This document shows, in pieces, positions 31,633-43,298 of a DNA stretch of 64,000 nucleotides. A model generated the notes under the pieces. It was given only the letters and a program-made list of their open reading frames with translations. It searched no databases and was not told the DNA's origin. This DNA is from Petrolisthes cinctipes (Eukaryota > Arthropoda > Malacostraca > Decapoda > Porcellanidae). The stretch spans positions 570,501 through 634,500 of the forward strand of contig JAWQEG010000003.1 of assembly GCA_033782935.1 (NCBI GenBank). The letters run 5' to 3'. Numbering within the stretch: the first letter of the stretch is position 1; each line of letters opens with the position of its first letter. The position numbers and the translations under genes are program-made.

Positions 31633-34600
31633 TTACAAATCAAGTACAGTACGGGGTTTAACCACACGCCCACTCCTCGATACTTTCACTTGCTCAGGGT
31701 TTTCAGTTTCATCATTCTTATCAGTATCAACTTTATCAACTTCTTCATCAGGGCACTCCACTGGGACCTCTGAATTTTCCCCAGCACTGTTTACATCATA
31801 GCAAATCTCCAAATCATGTATTTTCTGAACAGGTCTACACAGCATTCCTTTAGCAGTTTTAACATTGACACTTCTTACTATACCATCCCTGCCAGGATAT
31901 AAATCAGTAATCACGCCAAGAGGCCAGTTCATTCTAGGGACGTTATCTTCTCTCAATAACACAACGGAACCCTTCTTTACATTACAGTTAGATCTGAAAC
32001 TTTTCACCGCAGGGGGTAAGTTCTTTAAATAGTCATCACTCCACATTCTCCAGAATTTGTCGAGTTGCCACTTCCGAACAATTTCTCTTTCGCTTAAATC
32101 TAAACCACTGACATTCACATGTTTATCAGAAACCCGTGGCTGAAATCCTGCAACACGACCAATCAGAAAGTGTGAGGGTGTCAAAGGATCACATACATCA
32201 GGTTCCTCATTTACGTAAGTAAAAGGTCTTGAATTAACGCAAGCCTCTACTTCAGTCAAAGTAGTTTCAAGTTCACATTTAGTCAAGCATTTAGTGCCAA
32301 GAGATTTCTTAAGAGCAGATTTCACCGACCTTACAAGCCGTTCCCACCATCCTCCCCACCAGGGAGATCTGGGGGCGATGAACTTCCACTCATGACTCAA
32401 TAAACCGAAAAACTGTTGAAGTATATTGGCAACACTTACAAAAGTTTTGGCATTGTCCGAATATAAAACAGATGGAAGTCAACGCCTGGCTGAAAATCTA
32501 CGTATGGCTAACAAACAATCAGGTACTGAAAGTGAGTCTGTTAACTCCAAATGAACAGATCTTGTGACAGCACAGGTAAACAACAGAATGTACAATTTCT
32601 TAGATAGCTGATCTACACCAAACAAAGGACCTGCATAGTCTAATCCAGTTATAGCAAAGGGGAAGGTAGGTTTAACTCTCAACTCTGGCAAGGGAGGAGA
32701 GGGCTGATTACAAGGTCTAGAATAAAATCTCTTGCAGGCAACACATTCTCTACAAATTCTCTTAGCCACTTGTCTTAATCCAATTATCCAATAAGAGTTC
32801 CTTATGGTTGACATGAGAGTGTGAACACCAGCATGCTTCAAGATTTTATGCTAAAACTGCACTATGAGTTTGGCCACATGACAATTAGGAATTATGATGG
32901 GGTGCTTGGTGTCATAACTCAGGTCAGCATACTGCAATCTACCCTTGATTCTCAACAATCCATTTGAATCTAGAAAGGGGTTAAGTTTTCTTAATGAGGA
33001 TTCCTTAGGAAGAGGCTTTCTTTGAAACAAAGTATTTATCTCTTTCTCATAATTTTCTTTCTGAACACAAATCAAAATGTTTTCTTTTGCCTTACTCAAT
33101 TCTTCATAAGTGAGAGGGCCTGAAAGCTTAGTGGTATTAGATCTACAGTTAAGAATGAATCTTTTAACCCAGGCAAAAATATTCATAACTTTGGTGAAGT
33201 CACTACATCTCTTAAAGTCAAATACAGGTGAAGCCTCTTCCTTTACAATCATAGCAGCTGCTTCACCCTTACTTTCTTCACTGGGGAGATCATAAATATA
33301 TACCTCTTCCTCAGTATTAGCTACAGTACTGAAACAAGATGTATTAGATAACCATGAGGGACCTTTGAGCCATAAATCATTTGACATTAGGTGATCAGCC
33401 AGAACACCTCTGGTCATCAGATCTGCAGGGTTCTCTGTACCAGGGCAATGGAACCAGTGACTTGGAGATGATAATGTCTGAATTTCAGTTACTCTGTTAG
33501 CAACAAAAATTTTCCATTTGGTAGGATTACCTTTAATCCAAGACAAAGCAACTTTAGAATCTGTCCAGTACACTAATCTTACACAATCATCTAGATGTAG
33601 AGCAGATTTTACAAAATGCATGAGACGAGCACTCAACAAAGCTCCAAGTAGTTCCAGCCGAGGTAAAGTAACACGCTTGATAGGAGCTACCTTAGTTCTA
33701 GACATAACAAAAGATATATGAAACTCTTCATCTGATTTAGGTACTCTGAAATACATACAGCTACCATAACCTTTTTCGGAAGCATCGCTGAAAGCATGTA
33801 CCTCCAAACCCTCAACAGACGTTAAAGACAAACCTGGGAAATAACATCTGTTGATTTCAAAGTTGTTGATAAGTTCAATACTACTAATCCAAGACTGAAA
33901 CCTCAGTTGCAGGTCATGAGGTAGTGCTTCATCCCAACAAAATCCAAGGCGCCAAATCTCTTGGAATAATATTTTTGCATACATGATAAAAGGGCTTATC
34001 AGACCAAGTGGGTCAAACAGTCTAGCAATTAAACTCAATACATTTCTCTTGGTGAAAATTAAATCAAAGTCATTTTTCAGGTTGAGACCCTTAAATGAGA
34101 ATACATCCATAGAGGAGTTCCAAAACATTCCTAACAACCTCATAACCTGTTCAACATGAGGCTCAAATTACTGATGATGTTGATTAATCAAGAAATCATT
34201 GTTAGAGTGCCACTTGGATAAAGTCATACCAGCATCTAATAAGATGTTCTGAGCTTCATTAAACATTTTACTTGCTTCTTCTACAGTATCTGCTCCTGAG
34301 AGCCAATCATCAACATACAAGTTTTCTTGAAGCTCTTGTACTGTAATGGAAGCAAGATAAGAATTCAAATGGTGTTTAAGAGTGGCATTCAGTAAAAATG
34401 GACTACTGGTATTACCAAAAGGCACTCTCACAAACTTCATTGCACGCACCATATCCCCACATTGCCACAAAAATCTATGAACATCCCGATCTGAGGGTTG
34501 AACACCAATCTGCAAAAAAGCTTTTGTAATGTCTGCAGTCAAAGCAATATTCCATCTCCTAAACCTTAGTAATATTTCAACAAGATCAGGAATTAATGAA

Positions 34601-36783
34601 GGACCAGATTCCAAGCAGTCATTCAAAGAGACACCATTAGGTCCAGCTGCAGAAGCATCAAACACAGGTCTAACCTTTGAGGAAATACTATCTCTAATTA
34701 CAGGTCTATGTGACAAGTAGAAAGTGGGATAAGGACTTTTCCTTTCAGATAGAGGAACCTCAACAATAATATTATTATCCTCGTAACTTTTGAGTACTTT
34801 GTCATATTCTTCTTTAAGGTCAGGATTTTTCTCAAACTTATAATTGAGTACAGTCAATCTTTTCCTAGCACATTTTTCATTATCAAGCAAACTCAACCTT
34901 GCATCATTACTTTTCCAAGGTAGAGCAATCTCATACCTGCCATCAACATACTTGACTGTTTCCTCAAAGGTATCCAACACTGGGTCCTTGGGAGGGCCAT
35001 CCTTCTGAGCATAAATGCCAATACTTTCTAAATTCCAAAAATTGTGCAGTTCAGATTCAGTGACATGGCTAGTAGTACTTATACATAAAAGCTGATGAGA
35101 TACACTCTCCTCATGGGCCTTCAAGCATGAACCAGACAAAATCCAACCAAATTTAGATTCATGGACAACCAAATCATCAAATCTCACAACATTATCTGCT
35201 GAAACAAATCTCCAGTAATTATCCACACCAACCAATATGTCCAATGTGAGGTCACGATCATGTTCATAGTCATCAGCTAACTGAAGATGTGAAAGGGACC
35301 GCAAAACATCATAAGGTACCCTTTGACGACTCAAGGGCGGACAAATGGTCGTGACATCAACTGCAAATACAGAATGGTTATTACCCTCACTGTCAATCAA
35401 TTTCACATCATATACATTCCGTTCTTGGCTACCTTGTGACTTCTTGTTACCAAAAGCTGAATAGGAAGTGTACGTAGATGTAATCCATTTTGGTTTGATT
35501 CTTTTAACAAAGTCATGACTTACATATGTGGTATCTGCTCCCAAATCAAACATTACAGTAGCCACAACAGATTTTCCACCCTTTGATAGAACTTTAACTT
35601 TAGCTGTCTGCAATACAGTAGACTTTTTTACTCTTTGATCATGAGAAATGCCAACATGCTCAACAGTACTAGTGTTGGCTGCATCACTTGACTGAATATT
35701 TACTTGGCCATTAGATTTATGAGTTACAACTTGTTTACCTGGTAATTTATTGTTGTCAGAATATGGTTTACCGACTCTACAAAACAAAACATTATGATGC
35801 CCGTTACACAGAGTACACATAACCTTACCCTTACAGCCCCTGGAAACATGCCCCTTGAGAAGACACTTAAAACACAATCCTGCTTGCTTAGTTTTCTCCT
35901 CTCGGTCATGAATGTTCAACGTGAGTATATGCCAACATTTCTCAGTCTTATGTCGCTTCTGACAAAATGCACACTGTGGTGGACCTTCTTCAGCTGACGT
36001 CTGCAAAGCTGAAGCTGAACTAACCGTTTTTCTTTCGACGTCTTGCCGTATGTTGATTTTCTCCACGTATAAATCCTTAAAAGTTTCTGACCTTTCATGA
36101 CGCTGGATTTCAGTTTGCAGAAACTTGAGCAGCCACTCCAAATCACCTTCATGTCCGGAACTCTCCCTTGACCATTCCAAACGTATGTCTTGCGGAAGTC
36201 GAGATAGGATGACTGGAGTTAGCATCACGCCGTACTGGTCACCGTTGATTCCAAGGCCTTCCAAACTCCTCACATGTCGTAACAGCTGGTCTTGTAGCTT
36301 CCACAGAGAATCACATTGATTGGCTCCCTTACCTCTGGGGGTCAAGGTAACATTCAGTAAGCCTTGTACATGGGCAAAAATTATTCTCTCAGTACGCCCA
36401 AATCTTTCTTTTAGAAGGTCACAGGCTACCTTATAATTTGCAGATGTAAGTGATAGGCCCTGGATGACAGATAGTGCCTCTCCTTCTAGTAATGACTGCA
36501 GTTAACTAAATTTGCTTATAACTGGCAGCTCACTTTGGTCAACGAAAGCCTCAAATCTGTCCCAGAAAGACTGCCATTCTGTCAGTTCACCAGTATGCTT
36601 AGGAAGCTCTAATCTTGGTAATTCCACCTCTGACCTGTCCTTAGTAGAAGTAGATGCATTGTCACTCCCATCCCTTGCACCTTTCAGGCGTTTGGCAGCC
36701 TCGGCTCTGATCTTCCTTGCATACTTGTGAAACTTGTCAGTTTCGTCCATGTCAGCCTCCAAATCAGAATCGTCCTCCAAAAG
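31633..36783 (-). pseudogene. BEL gag (C-terminal part) and pol
   Basis: Minus strand from 36783: LLLEDDSDLEADMDETDKF, coiled basic region, LPKHTGELTEWQSFWDRFEA (BEL gag signature), TAA at 36502-36504 inside KFS*LQSLLEG. Then zinc knuckles CAFCQKRHKTEKC, CFKCLLKGHVSRGC and CTLCNGHHNVLFC, a protease-like FDLGADTTYVSHDFV, and RT with ITKAFLQIGV and NLYVDDWLSGA (Y-V-D-D, about 34310). A stop at 34165-34167 precedes MRLLGMFWNSSMDVFSF; RNase H AFSDASEKGYGSCMYF, integrase HHCC (HAGVHTLM..CRECVACKRF) and core (GLDYAGPLFGVD) follow, with breaks near 32846 and 32476. The tail reaches 31633. A few point lesions only. Confidence 0.9.
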
Positions 36784-37199
36784 TAAAGGTGGCGGCACAC
36801 TGGGCAATTCTGGCTAGCATGCTACTTGCTTTTGCTACCGGCTTTGTGTTTTGCTAGCCAAAACGAGTAGCAAGCAGCCGAATCTTGCTGCTAGAGAAAA
36901 TGGATAGCGTGCTGGGAGAAATGAATAGCAAGTTTTGCTACTCAAAAGAGTGCTCAAATGAGTAATCATCCGTGTTGTTTATATACCAAGGAAAAAAATA
37001 TTGAGCATGCAAATCATTGTTTGTACATTAAAATAGTTACTTCCTGTAGTTAATTGACTCTGTAAATCTATTAAAGAATTATATGAACAGCACGAATTAG
37101 GTATTCAGTTTTTCTATTTACCATCGCAGTAGTAGACTCGCGCCTGTTTTGTAAACATAAACAAACCCTACTGCCCCGATAAAGTTTTCCAGAATGTCT

Positions 37200-38057
37200 T
37201 CATGTGCCTCTGAATAAAAAAAAAGGTTAAATGGAAATCAGAGCATGTGTATATGCTATTAGAAATATGCAGAGAATTTCCAATATTGTGGGATCCTGGA
37301 CATGACCAGTACTGTACAGCTGGACATTACTCATCTAGCAACAATCAACTTAACTGCAGGTATTTATCTTGATTTTTTTTCTATTTTCCCGTTTTAACTT
37401 AGATCAGAGGTCCCAAAACAATATCATACAAAAGATTCTCAAACACGATGAGCCTCAGCCTATTAATCCCATGCAGATCCCAGATTGGGAAATTCTGACT
37501 ATACCTTTTCACCCTCAAAACAAAATAAAACAATTGAAGTTTAATTTAAAACAACTAATGATTAATTAAGAACAACAGAACTTCAAATTAAAACACCTGA
37601 AGTTTAATTTAAAACATCTGAAGTTTAATTTTAAAGAACTGAAGTTTTATTTAAAGTATGTGAACTTTAAATTAAAATTAAACAAATAATATAATTAATT
37701 GATTGTAGACTAATATGTGTATGTGTGATTTGTAATGTAAAAATTTCCTTACATAAATCACAATTACATAAACATTCTGGAAAAATTTGACATAATAACT
37801 GTGATTCCTTTACTGTCCGTCAATAAAGTAAAAACAAATCCTGTGTGATTTACAATAAAAAAAAAAGGAAAATAAAATAAATTATCAAAATGCATATGCA
37901 CTCACATTTAAATTGGCTATGCTAAGATTAATGTTGCTCTTATTTTTCAGAGGATGTTCAGGCCAAGTTTATGACTCTCAAGGGATCCTTTCAACGAGAG
38001 ATGAAGAAGATCCACAACACACCGAGTGGGTCTAGTGGGGGTGTACGACCAAAGCCA
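37200..38057 (+). pseudogene. MADF-domain protein gene of the nested Harbinger-type element
   Basis: The first exon region (to donor 37359/37360 GTATTT) encodes KWKSEHVYMLLEICREFPIL then WDPGHDQY, the MADF N-terminus (L-L-E..R-E-F-P-x-L-W-D..H..Y). A likely start ATG at 37194 is out of frame because of a poly-A run. The second exon (after TTTTTCAG at 37945-37951) encodes EDVQAKFMTLKGSFQREMKK and IHNTPSGSSGGVRPKP, then a TAA where a W is usual, matching the MADF C-terminus. MADF proteins bind DNA and help Harbinger transposases. Middle sequence is missing or in an unrecognised exon. Confidence 0.75.
37530..37690. repeat. Degenerate tandem repeat around GAAGTTTAATTTAAAAC
   Basis: At least five imperfect copies of a 24-28-bp unit (GAAGTTTAATTTAAAACAAC and variants, two inverted as TTCAAATTAAAAC). 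In the MADF gene intron. Confidence 0.7.
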
Positions 38058-38062
38058 TAATT

Positions 38063-38172
38063 TTTTTATAGGATTGGGATACGAAGACCGTCTTGGGGAC
38101 GCTTGGTATTGGCGGACAAAAACTGACATGGATACGTAATAACTGTGTTTTTCGTCAAGCACGGAATTGGGA
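38063..38172. repeat. Copy of the dispersed GATACGAAG / GACAAAAAC repeat
   Basis: 38067-38112 is nearly identical to 2285-2329 (GGGATACGAAGACCGTCTTG, GGGACGCTTGGTAT). It then continues as GGCGGACAAAAACTGACATG, matching 4420-4440. It is therefore the uninterrupted version of the site carrying the P element. It begins right after the MADF gene's degraded end. Confidence 0.85.
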
Positions 38173-38782
38173 AGCTAAAAGAAAGTGAATACAGTATCTG
38201 TGGTACTTGAAATGTTAAACACACATGCTTAATAATCTAAATTTGCAATGCAGTACAATAATTACCTCTCCCTATATAAAGATAGCAACATTATAGAATT
38301 AGTCAGACCTAACCTATCCAAATCTGGACCGGATCAAACCACCCCAAAACTATCAAAACTTAGATAAAGAACTTATACCCTTAACGCAATTCGTTTAAGT
38401 TCTAGTCAAATTTTGATGCCTATATGCCTCTTATGTATTACCTAGGCGAGCATAAATTTTGATAGGTGAGCATATGAAAAAGCATTATAAACCTACAATT
38501 TTGTTGTTGTTGTTGAAGTTCCTCAAGCTGTCTGGCCGAGCAATAATATCACTTTTGTGTGCCTTCAGGAATGAACGTATAATGTACTTTAAACTTGCTA
38601 TTAAATTGCAATTAGTTTGATGGAAGCCTTCTTTGTGCTGAACTGGCTTTATTTTACAGCTTGTTGCACTTAAAATTCATATATGTTCACTGTCTTCATT
38701 TTTTATTTTATTTTTATTTGCCATTTGCATTATTTACATTTCCCAAGAACAGGCAAGCTGCCCCAATCACTGCTCTGGACCT

Positions 38783-38940
38783 TGCTTGCTTGGATACAAA
38801 GACGGTCTTGGTTTCAGCGGCTGTACGCATGGATCATCTTCGTATCCCTTTGGCCGACAAAAACAGTACTACGCACCAAATCTTGGTTTCATCCAAGCAA
38901 TCTTCATATCCAATGGAAAACAAAAAGACGCCTCAGATTA
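38783..38940. repeat. Second copy of the dispersed repeat in the Harbinger-type element
   Basis: Parallels 5690-5890: CTTGGATACAAAGACGGTCT, TCTTCGTATCC, TTTGGCCGACAAAAACAG, TTTCATCCAAGC and AACAAAAAGACGCCT appear in the same order. About 75-80% similarity by eye. Confidence 0.8.
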
Positions 38941-39729
38941 GCAATTCCCAATACATGATTTAACCTACCTCTGATAGGCAGGCACATGTGATTCATTTGC
39001 TGTGATATTTATTAAATAGTACAACACTTGTGATACTATATATTAAACAGTATTTTCAAAACTTTTCTGTACTTTCCTTAACCATGTATTCTGTATTTAA
39101 GAAATTTTACCTATCACAATGAATACTTTATTAGATTAAAGAAGTTAAGAAAATTCAAACCAAGGCAAAATAAAATTTTGTATTGTATCTAACCAAGGCA
39201 CAACAATAATGTATATAGCATGCTCATATTTTAATTCTGTAAGTTGAAGACATGGACCAAAATGCATTTTATGCAACAGAACAATAGGTCTGTGATGAAA
39301 CATGTACATTTCAACCTAGGAGCATGGAATTATAAATGGGAGTTTGACACACAAACATATATTGATGGAGGTGAAAGGCTGTTTGGGAATTTACTATGTA
39401 TTTTCCAAATAATTTTTATTTGTTCTATTACCTTTATATATATATACAGAGAGAGAGGTGAGGGGAGAATAGTCATGTTCAGGGAAAATTTAATGTTGAG
39501 AAATTAATAAATGATGAAAAATAGGGGAGCCTAACCTAACCTACAGTATAGTTGTTTTTATGAATAATAATTTTCACAGCTAATATGGCCTCAAAATTCT
39601 GTACTCAAGCAAAATAATACTATCAAATGCAATAAATAAACATCTAGAAATATATATTTACATGACTCAAATTACATTAACTTTAAAAAGCACATATATA
39701 TATATAATTGCAAAATTGGTATTATTACA

Positions 39730-39945
39730 GAATGGTCCAAAATAGTGGGTAATGATACTAAAATATACAGTATAGTGAATGAAGTACTTCTATACTAATA
39801 CCATGAAAAGTGTGTTACAATGGTCCAAAATAGTGGGTAATGATACTAAAATTTACAATATAGTGAATGAACTACTTCTATACTAATACTGTACCATGAA
39901 AAGTGTGTTAGGATGGTCCAAAATAGTACAATATAGTGAACACAG
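39730..39945. repeat. Tandem repeat, about 95 bp, 2.3 copies
   Basis: Units begin AATGGTCCAAAATAGTGGGT and end GAAAAGTGTGTTA; starts near 39731, 39819 and 39912. The last copy is cut short. Confidence 0.88.
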
Positions 39946-40401
39946 TACTAATGTAAATTTACCTCAAATTTTTCACTAGACACTAGTATTTTCACATGAC
40001 ATAGCATATTAGATTAAATATAATAAAAGCAATGCAAAGAAATACAATGTTACAAATAATATGTACAGTATAAGTTTAGTACTCTCACATATAAGTGATT
40101 TTATTCCAGTGTATTTTCTACTGGAATTATAATCAATTTTTAATGTCTTTGATAGAATTGGATATAGAAGTAAATTTGTTTGTTTACATTATTTTTACTT
40201 CAATATTCTTTGTAAAGTTGGCAAGATTGGTGGGACACGGGATGTTTTGTTGTCATTCTCGCTGGCTGCTGGCGCTAGCTGCTAGCCAAAGTCGCTAGCA
40301 AGTTATTACCTGTGTGACGGATAGCAAGTTTTTGCTAGCAAAGCGAGTAGCAAAAGCAAGTAGCATGCTAGCCAGAATTGCCAAGTGTGCCGCCACCTTA
40401 A

Positions 40402-40587
40402 CTCCACTGCTGTTTGCTGCTCATCAAAAGCTGCAAGTCTATGGTCAAAAACACTAACGGCAGCATCTAACAACTCAAAGCTGGTAGTGTCATCATCAAA
40501 TAAGTCCTGCAGCTCCTTTACACTACGTGTGGCCCAACCTTTGGCCACCGCCCTCCTCTTCTTTGCTTCCTGCATCTCTTTAGACAT
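40402..40587 (-). pseudogene. BEL Gag N-terminus
   Basis: ATG at 40587, about 55 bp inside the primer-binding site. Encodes MSKEMQEAKKRRAVAKGWAT, RSVKELQDLFDDDTTSF and VSVFDHRLAAFDEQQTAVEL. It is cut at VEL by the nested Harbinger-type element and continues at 36783 with LLEDDSD. No stop in this part. Confidence 0.85.
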
Positions 40588-40642
40588 CGTCCTCACAACT
40601 TAACTGGGTCTCAACACCTTCTTGTCCACTTCATATGAAGGA

Positions 40643-40662
40643 TTCCCGGGTCTGGGCACCAA
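40643..40662 (-). promoter_or_regulatory. BEL primer-binding site
   Basis: On the minus strand the sequence following the 5' LTR is TTTGGTGCCCAGACCCGGGA. The TGG start, position and GC-rich stretch suit a primer-binding site; the tRNA is not assigned. Confidence 0.75.
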
Positions 40663-41023
40663 AATATTGTAGAAATCGTGGAGAAGTCGGGACAAATATA
40701 GGGACGGTGAGGTGGATCAATCTCAAACTACAGCGGCCATTTTGATCTCTATATTTTCGTGAAACACACGACATACAAATTGAAATTTGGTAAATAATTA
40801 CCGATCTACTTTCATAAAAAAAAACACACAAATAGCTAATGCAATAAACACACTTATTTTCTTCAATAATTCTACATAAATAAATCAGAAAGAATACTGA
40901 TACTCATATATAATACACATGTTTAAAGAATCAAAGAAAACATTATTTTAGGGGGAGCTTAAACAACAACAAAAAATCAACCTATATGGTACAATAATCA
41001 CTGATGTAGGTATATTCTTAACA
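40663..41023 (-). repeat. BEL 5' LTR
   Basis: About 361 bp, matching 31138-31501 with roughly nine substitutions and a 4-bp deletion in the TTTC repeat. Contains TATATAAT-like and poly-A-signal-like stretches, but I do not assign a promoter. Confidence 0.9.
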
Positions 41024-41531
41024 GTGCTCTACCAAAAGGCACTGTTGGTTTTAAATCTCTTTCCGCTTATCTTGTCATAGAGTTAATTTCATCGATGGTT
41101 TCCAGAGTGATATAAATCTGGTGAATTAATTTCCCTTCTTGCTCTTCTACTTGACCTTGAGAGAGAGAGAGAGAGTTGTGTTTTTTACTTGTCTTTCCTT
41201 TTGACTGGGACTTTATGATTATATTACAAAGGTAAATAAAGCGAGACTGACATGAGATCGTCTTGGCTATTCACAGTGTGTACTACGATACTGTTTTGGA
41301 AGAGCCATCATTTACACAGGGAAAATTATTTATGGCTAATCACTAACTGACAACTAGAGGATGAAGTTGGGAGGGGTGAAGGCGGGGTAGACTCTCTCCC
41401 CCAGCTCCGATCCCCCTCTTCCCTCTGTCCAGGGTAGGGAGTGGAAGGAAGGACCAAACCCTGAGCAGAAATTAGTGCTCGTGAGTGTACCAGTAACACA
41501 CCATCATCAACACCACGGATGTTCTTGAATA
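41024..41531 (-). repeat. Right arm of the long inverted-repeat element
   Basis: Inverted counterpart of 29411-29967. The BEL element is inserted near its inner end, with the remaining inner piece at about 31110-31137 (TGGTGTTTACGTTATTTTG). The outer end GGATGTTCTTGAATATGGCCC mirrors the left arm start. Confidence 0.8.
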
Positions 41532-41608
41532 TGGCCCAAAGTACTATGAAGGTGGTAAAAGGAGAAGGGTGGGGGGTGGCCTACACAAAATCAGATATGA
41601 AGTAAGAG

Positions 41609-42147
41609 GCATGCTAAGAAAAACCCACTTTTTATAGACAGAAAGTATTTAATATGGACGTTTCGGAGGCAACTACCTCCCTCTTCAGCAGTCAGAGTTG
41701 AATGAAACATGAAAGGAAAATAAGTAGCTGACAGGGGGAGGGAGGGACAAGGTGTGTTCTGATGACAGACAGACCACACCTCACCTCACCCAACCGGCTT
41801 GACCTGGCCTCTCCTCAGGGACCCAACCCCACATCTGGGAGGGATTTGATCACTAGTGCTCTCATTCATGGATCTACTTTGAACATACCTTCATTTAAGT
41901 TAAAGTTTTTATAGTGCTGTATACATACTGATTCTAAAATTCTACGTTTCTTGAAATTGTTGCACTTAATTATCATTTTACCAGAATTCCAATCAATACA
42001 GTGGTTGTTGTCATATGCGTGGACAAAGTTAGCATTATTTGTGTTACAATTCGTCATATCACGTTTATGTTCTTTCATTCTAACATCTAAAGATCTCTGG
42101 GTTTTTCTTAGCATGCTGCTCTTCGCGTCATTGTGAATTACCACTCC
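41609..42147 (-). mobile_element. Penelope-like 3' fragment with 12-bp target duplication
   Basis: Exactly bounded by ATGAAGTAAGAG at 41597-41608 and 42148-42159. The minus strand encodes SSMLRKTQRSLDVRMKEHKR, NANFVHAYDNNHCIDWNSGK and KKRRILESVCIQHYKNFNLN, the GIY-YIG nuclease C-terminal region (R-x-x-E-H-K, later R-R-I-L-E-S). It is followed by a 3' region with TGAAGAGGGAGGTAGTTGCC and TCCGAAACGTCC, a motif common after Penelope ORFs. The two ends carry an inverted pair, ATGCTAAGAAAAACCCA (41611-41628 and 42101-42117). It is a different subfamily from the copy at 23680. Confidence 0.9.
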
Positions 42148-42159
42148 ATGAAGTAAGAG

Positions 42160-42793
42160 ACTTATGGGTTAAGATGTGTGTACAGTGTGTCGAGGTAAAA
42201 GGAGAACAATCTGAGGTCGGATATGGAAGGAATGAAATGTTGAGAACAGAATACCTATTGCAATGGGTTGGAGTGTCAGGGGTCACTGAAGGTTGAACAA
42301 TACAAATAGAAATATTTAAGTACAGTACCAATAAACAAACAGGTAAGTTGACGATACTTTGCATTTGAGAAGTAAATAATATTTGATAGCAATATCCAGA
42401 ATTAACATGTAATGTTACTGGTACAGTACTTAAAATGTATACTATAAATGGCAACTTAGAAATACCTTCAATAATATAACCAGAAACATAAATTAAGTTA
42501 ACATAAAATTTTATGACTAAGATGTTGTGAATTTAAAGATTACCTTAATTAAAAAAATAAAAAAGGAAATGCATGCAATTAGGCTTATATTATAAAAGTA
42601 ATTTAAAAAAGACTAGCATCAGGCCCTGTAGGAACCTATGTAACTCAAACAAAACATGGGAATGGTGGGGGAACACAAGTGGGATGGGGGGAAAAATATG
42701 GACTGTGTTGTTAACTAAAACTACAAATTGATATCACATATATATCACAAAATTAATAGATATTCCTGAGTAATGTTAAAACTGATAGCTATA
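42160..42793. other. AT-rich spacer, nothing recognised
   Basis: No frames with family features and no repeats with clear ends. Contains A-rich runs near 42550 and a G-rich GGGATGGGGGGAAA stretch near 42682. Confidence 0.45.
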
Positions 42794-43258
42794 GTCGGTT
42801 CAAAATTTGTGTTCTACTGGGTTGTAGAATTAATTGGTAAAGTGTGTTGTGATTGGTCCACACACTCACCTGGCTCCCAATCCACCTCTACACCACCAAG
42901 GTGAGAATCCTCTCTGTCACCATGCTCATGGTGGTATATGTTTATATATTAGTTACTTTAGCTCTTCTCTTATTCATGATATAAAATTGTTGATACCATT
43001 AGTTTCAGCAATGATTGTAGCATCCAGATATATTTGTCACAACTTGTTATAAAATTATATAGAGTTGTGACAAATATATCTGGATGCTACAATCATTGCT
43101 GAAACTAATGGTATTAACAATTGTATATCATGAATCAGAGAGGATTCTCACCTTGGTGGTGTAGAGGTGAATTGGGAGCCAGGTGAGTGTGTGGACCAAT
43201 CACCACACACTTTACCAATTAAATCTACAACCCAGTAGAACACAAATTTTGAACTGAC
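42794..43258. mobile_element. 465-bp foldback element, TA target
   Basis: Two arms pair almost completely around a centre near 43052. The outer ends read GTCGGTTCAAAATTTGTG and its complement, flanked by TA (42792-42793, 43259-43260). The inner stem includes TTGTGACAAATATATCTGGA and its complement. The left arm has about 55 extra bases (TCACCATGCTCATGGTGG..) absent from the right. No coding. Confidence 0.88.
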
Positions 43259-43298
43259 TATTGTAAATAAGCATATTAACTTTTTGTGAAAAATTAAA

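Larger units (their letters stand above)
36787..40398. mobile_element. PIF/Harbinger-type element, 3612 bp, nested in BEL gag
   Basis: Inverted ends: AGGTGGCGGCACACTGGGCA (left) against the complement of the right, AGGTGGCGGCACACTTGGCA, continuing through ATTCTGGCTAGCATGCTACT and TGCTTTTGCTA for more than 45 bp. Short direct motifs GCTAGCAA/GAGTAGCAA recur subterminally at both ends. A 3-bp target duplication TAA lies at 36784-36786 and 40399-40401. Removing the element rejoins BEL gag as ..AVEL/LLEDDSD... It encodes a MADF-domain protein but no transposase is visible. The TWA target and MADF gene support PIF/Harbinger. Confidence 0.88.
31138..41023 (-). mobile_element. BEL/Pao LTR retrotransposon, interrupted
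   Basis: LTRs at 31138-31501 and 40663-41023 with about ten differences (about 97% identity by eye). The primer-binding site and polypurine tract are in place, and a gag-pol frame lies between on the minus strand. The order protease-RT-RNase H-integrase and the RT sequence are of BEL/Pao type. A 3.6-kb Harbinger-type element interrupts gag. It is inserted in the right arm of the 29411-41531 inverted-repeat element; the arm continues as GTTATTTTGTAG at the left and GTGCTCTACCAAAAG at the right. I could not define a clean target duplication. Confidence 0.93.

Noticed and set aside
35724..35909. Extra Cys-rich ORFs inside the BEL gag-pol
   Set aside because: They are other-frame readings of the zinc-knuckle region already assigned to the BEL frame.
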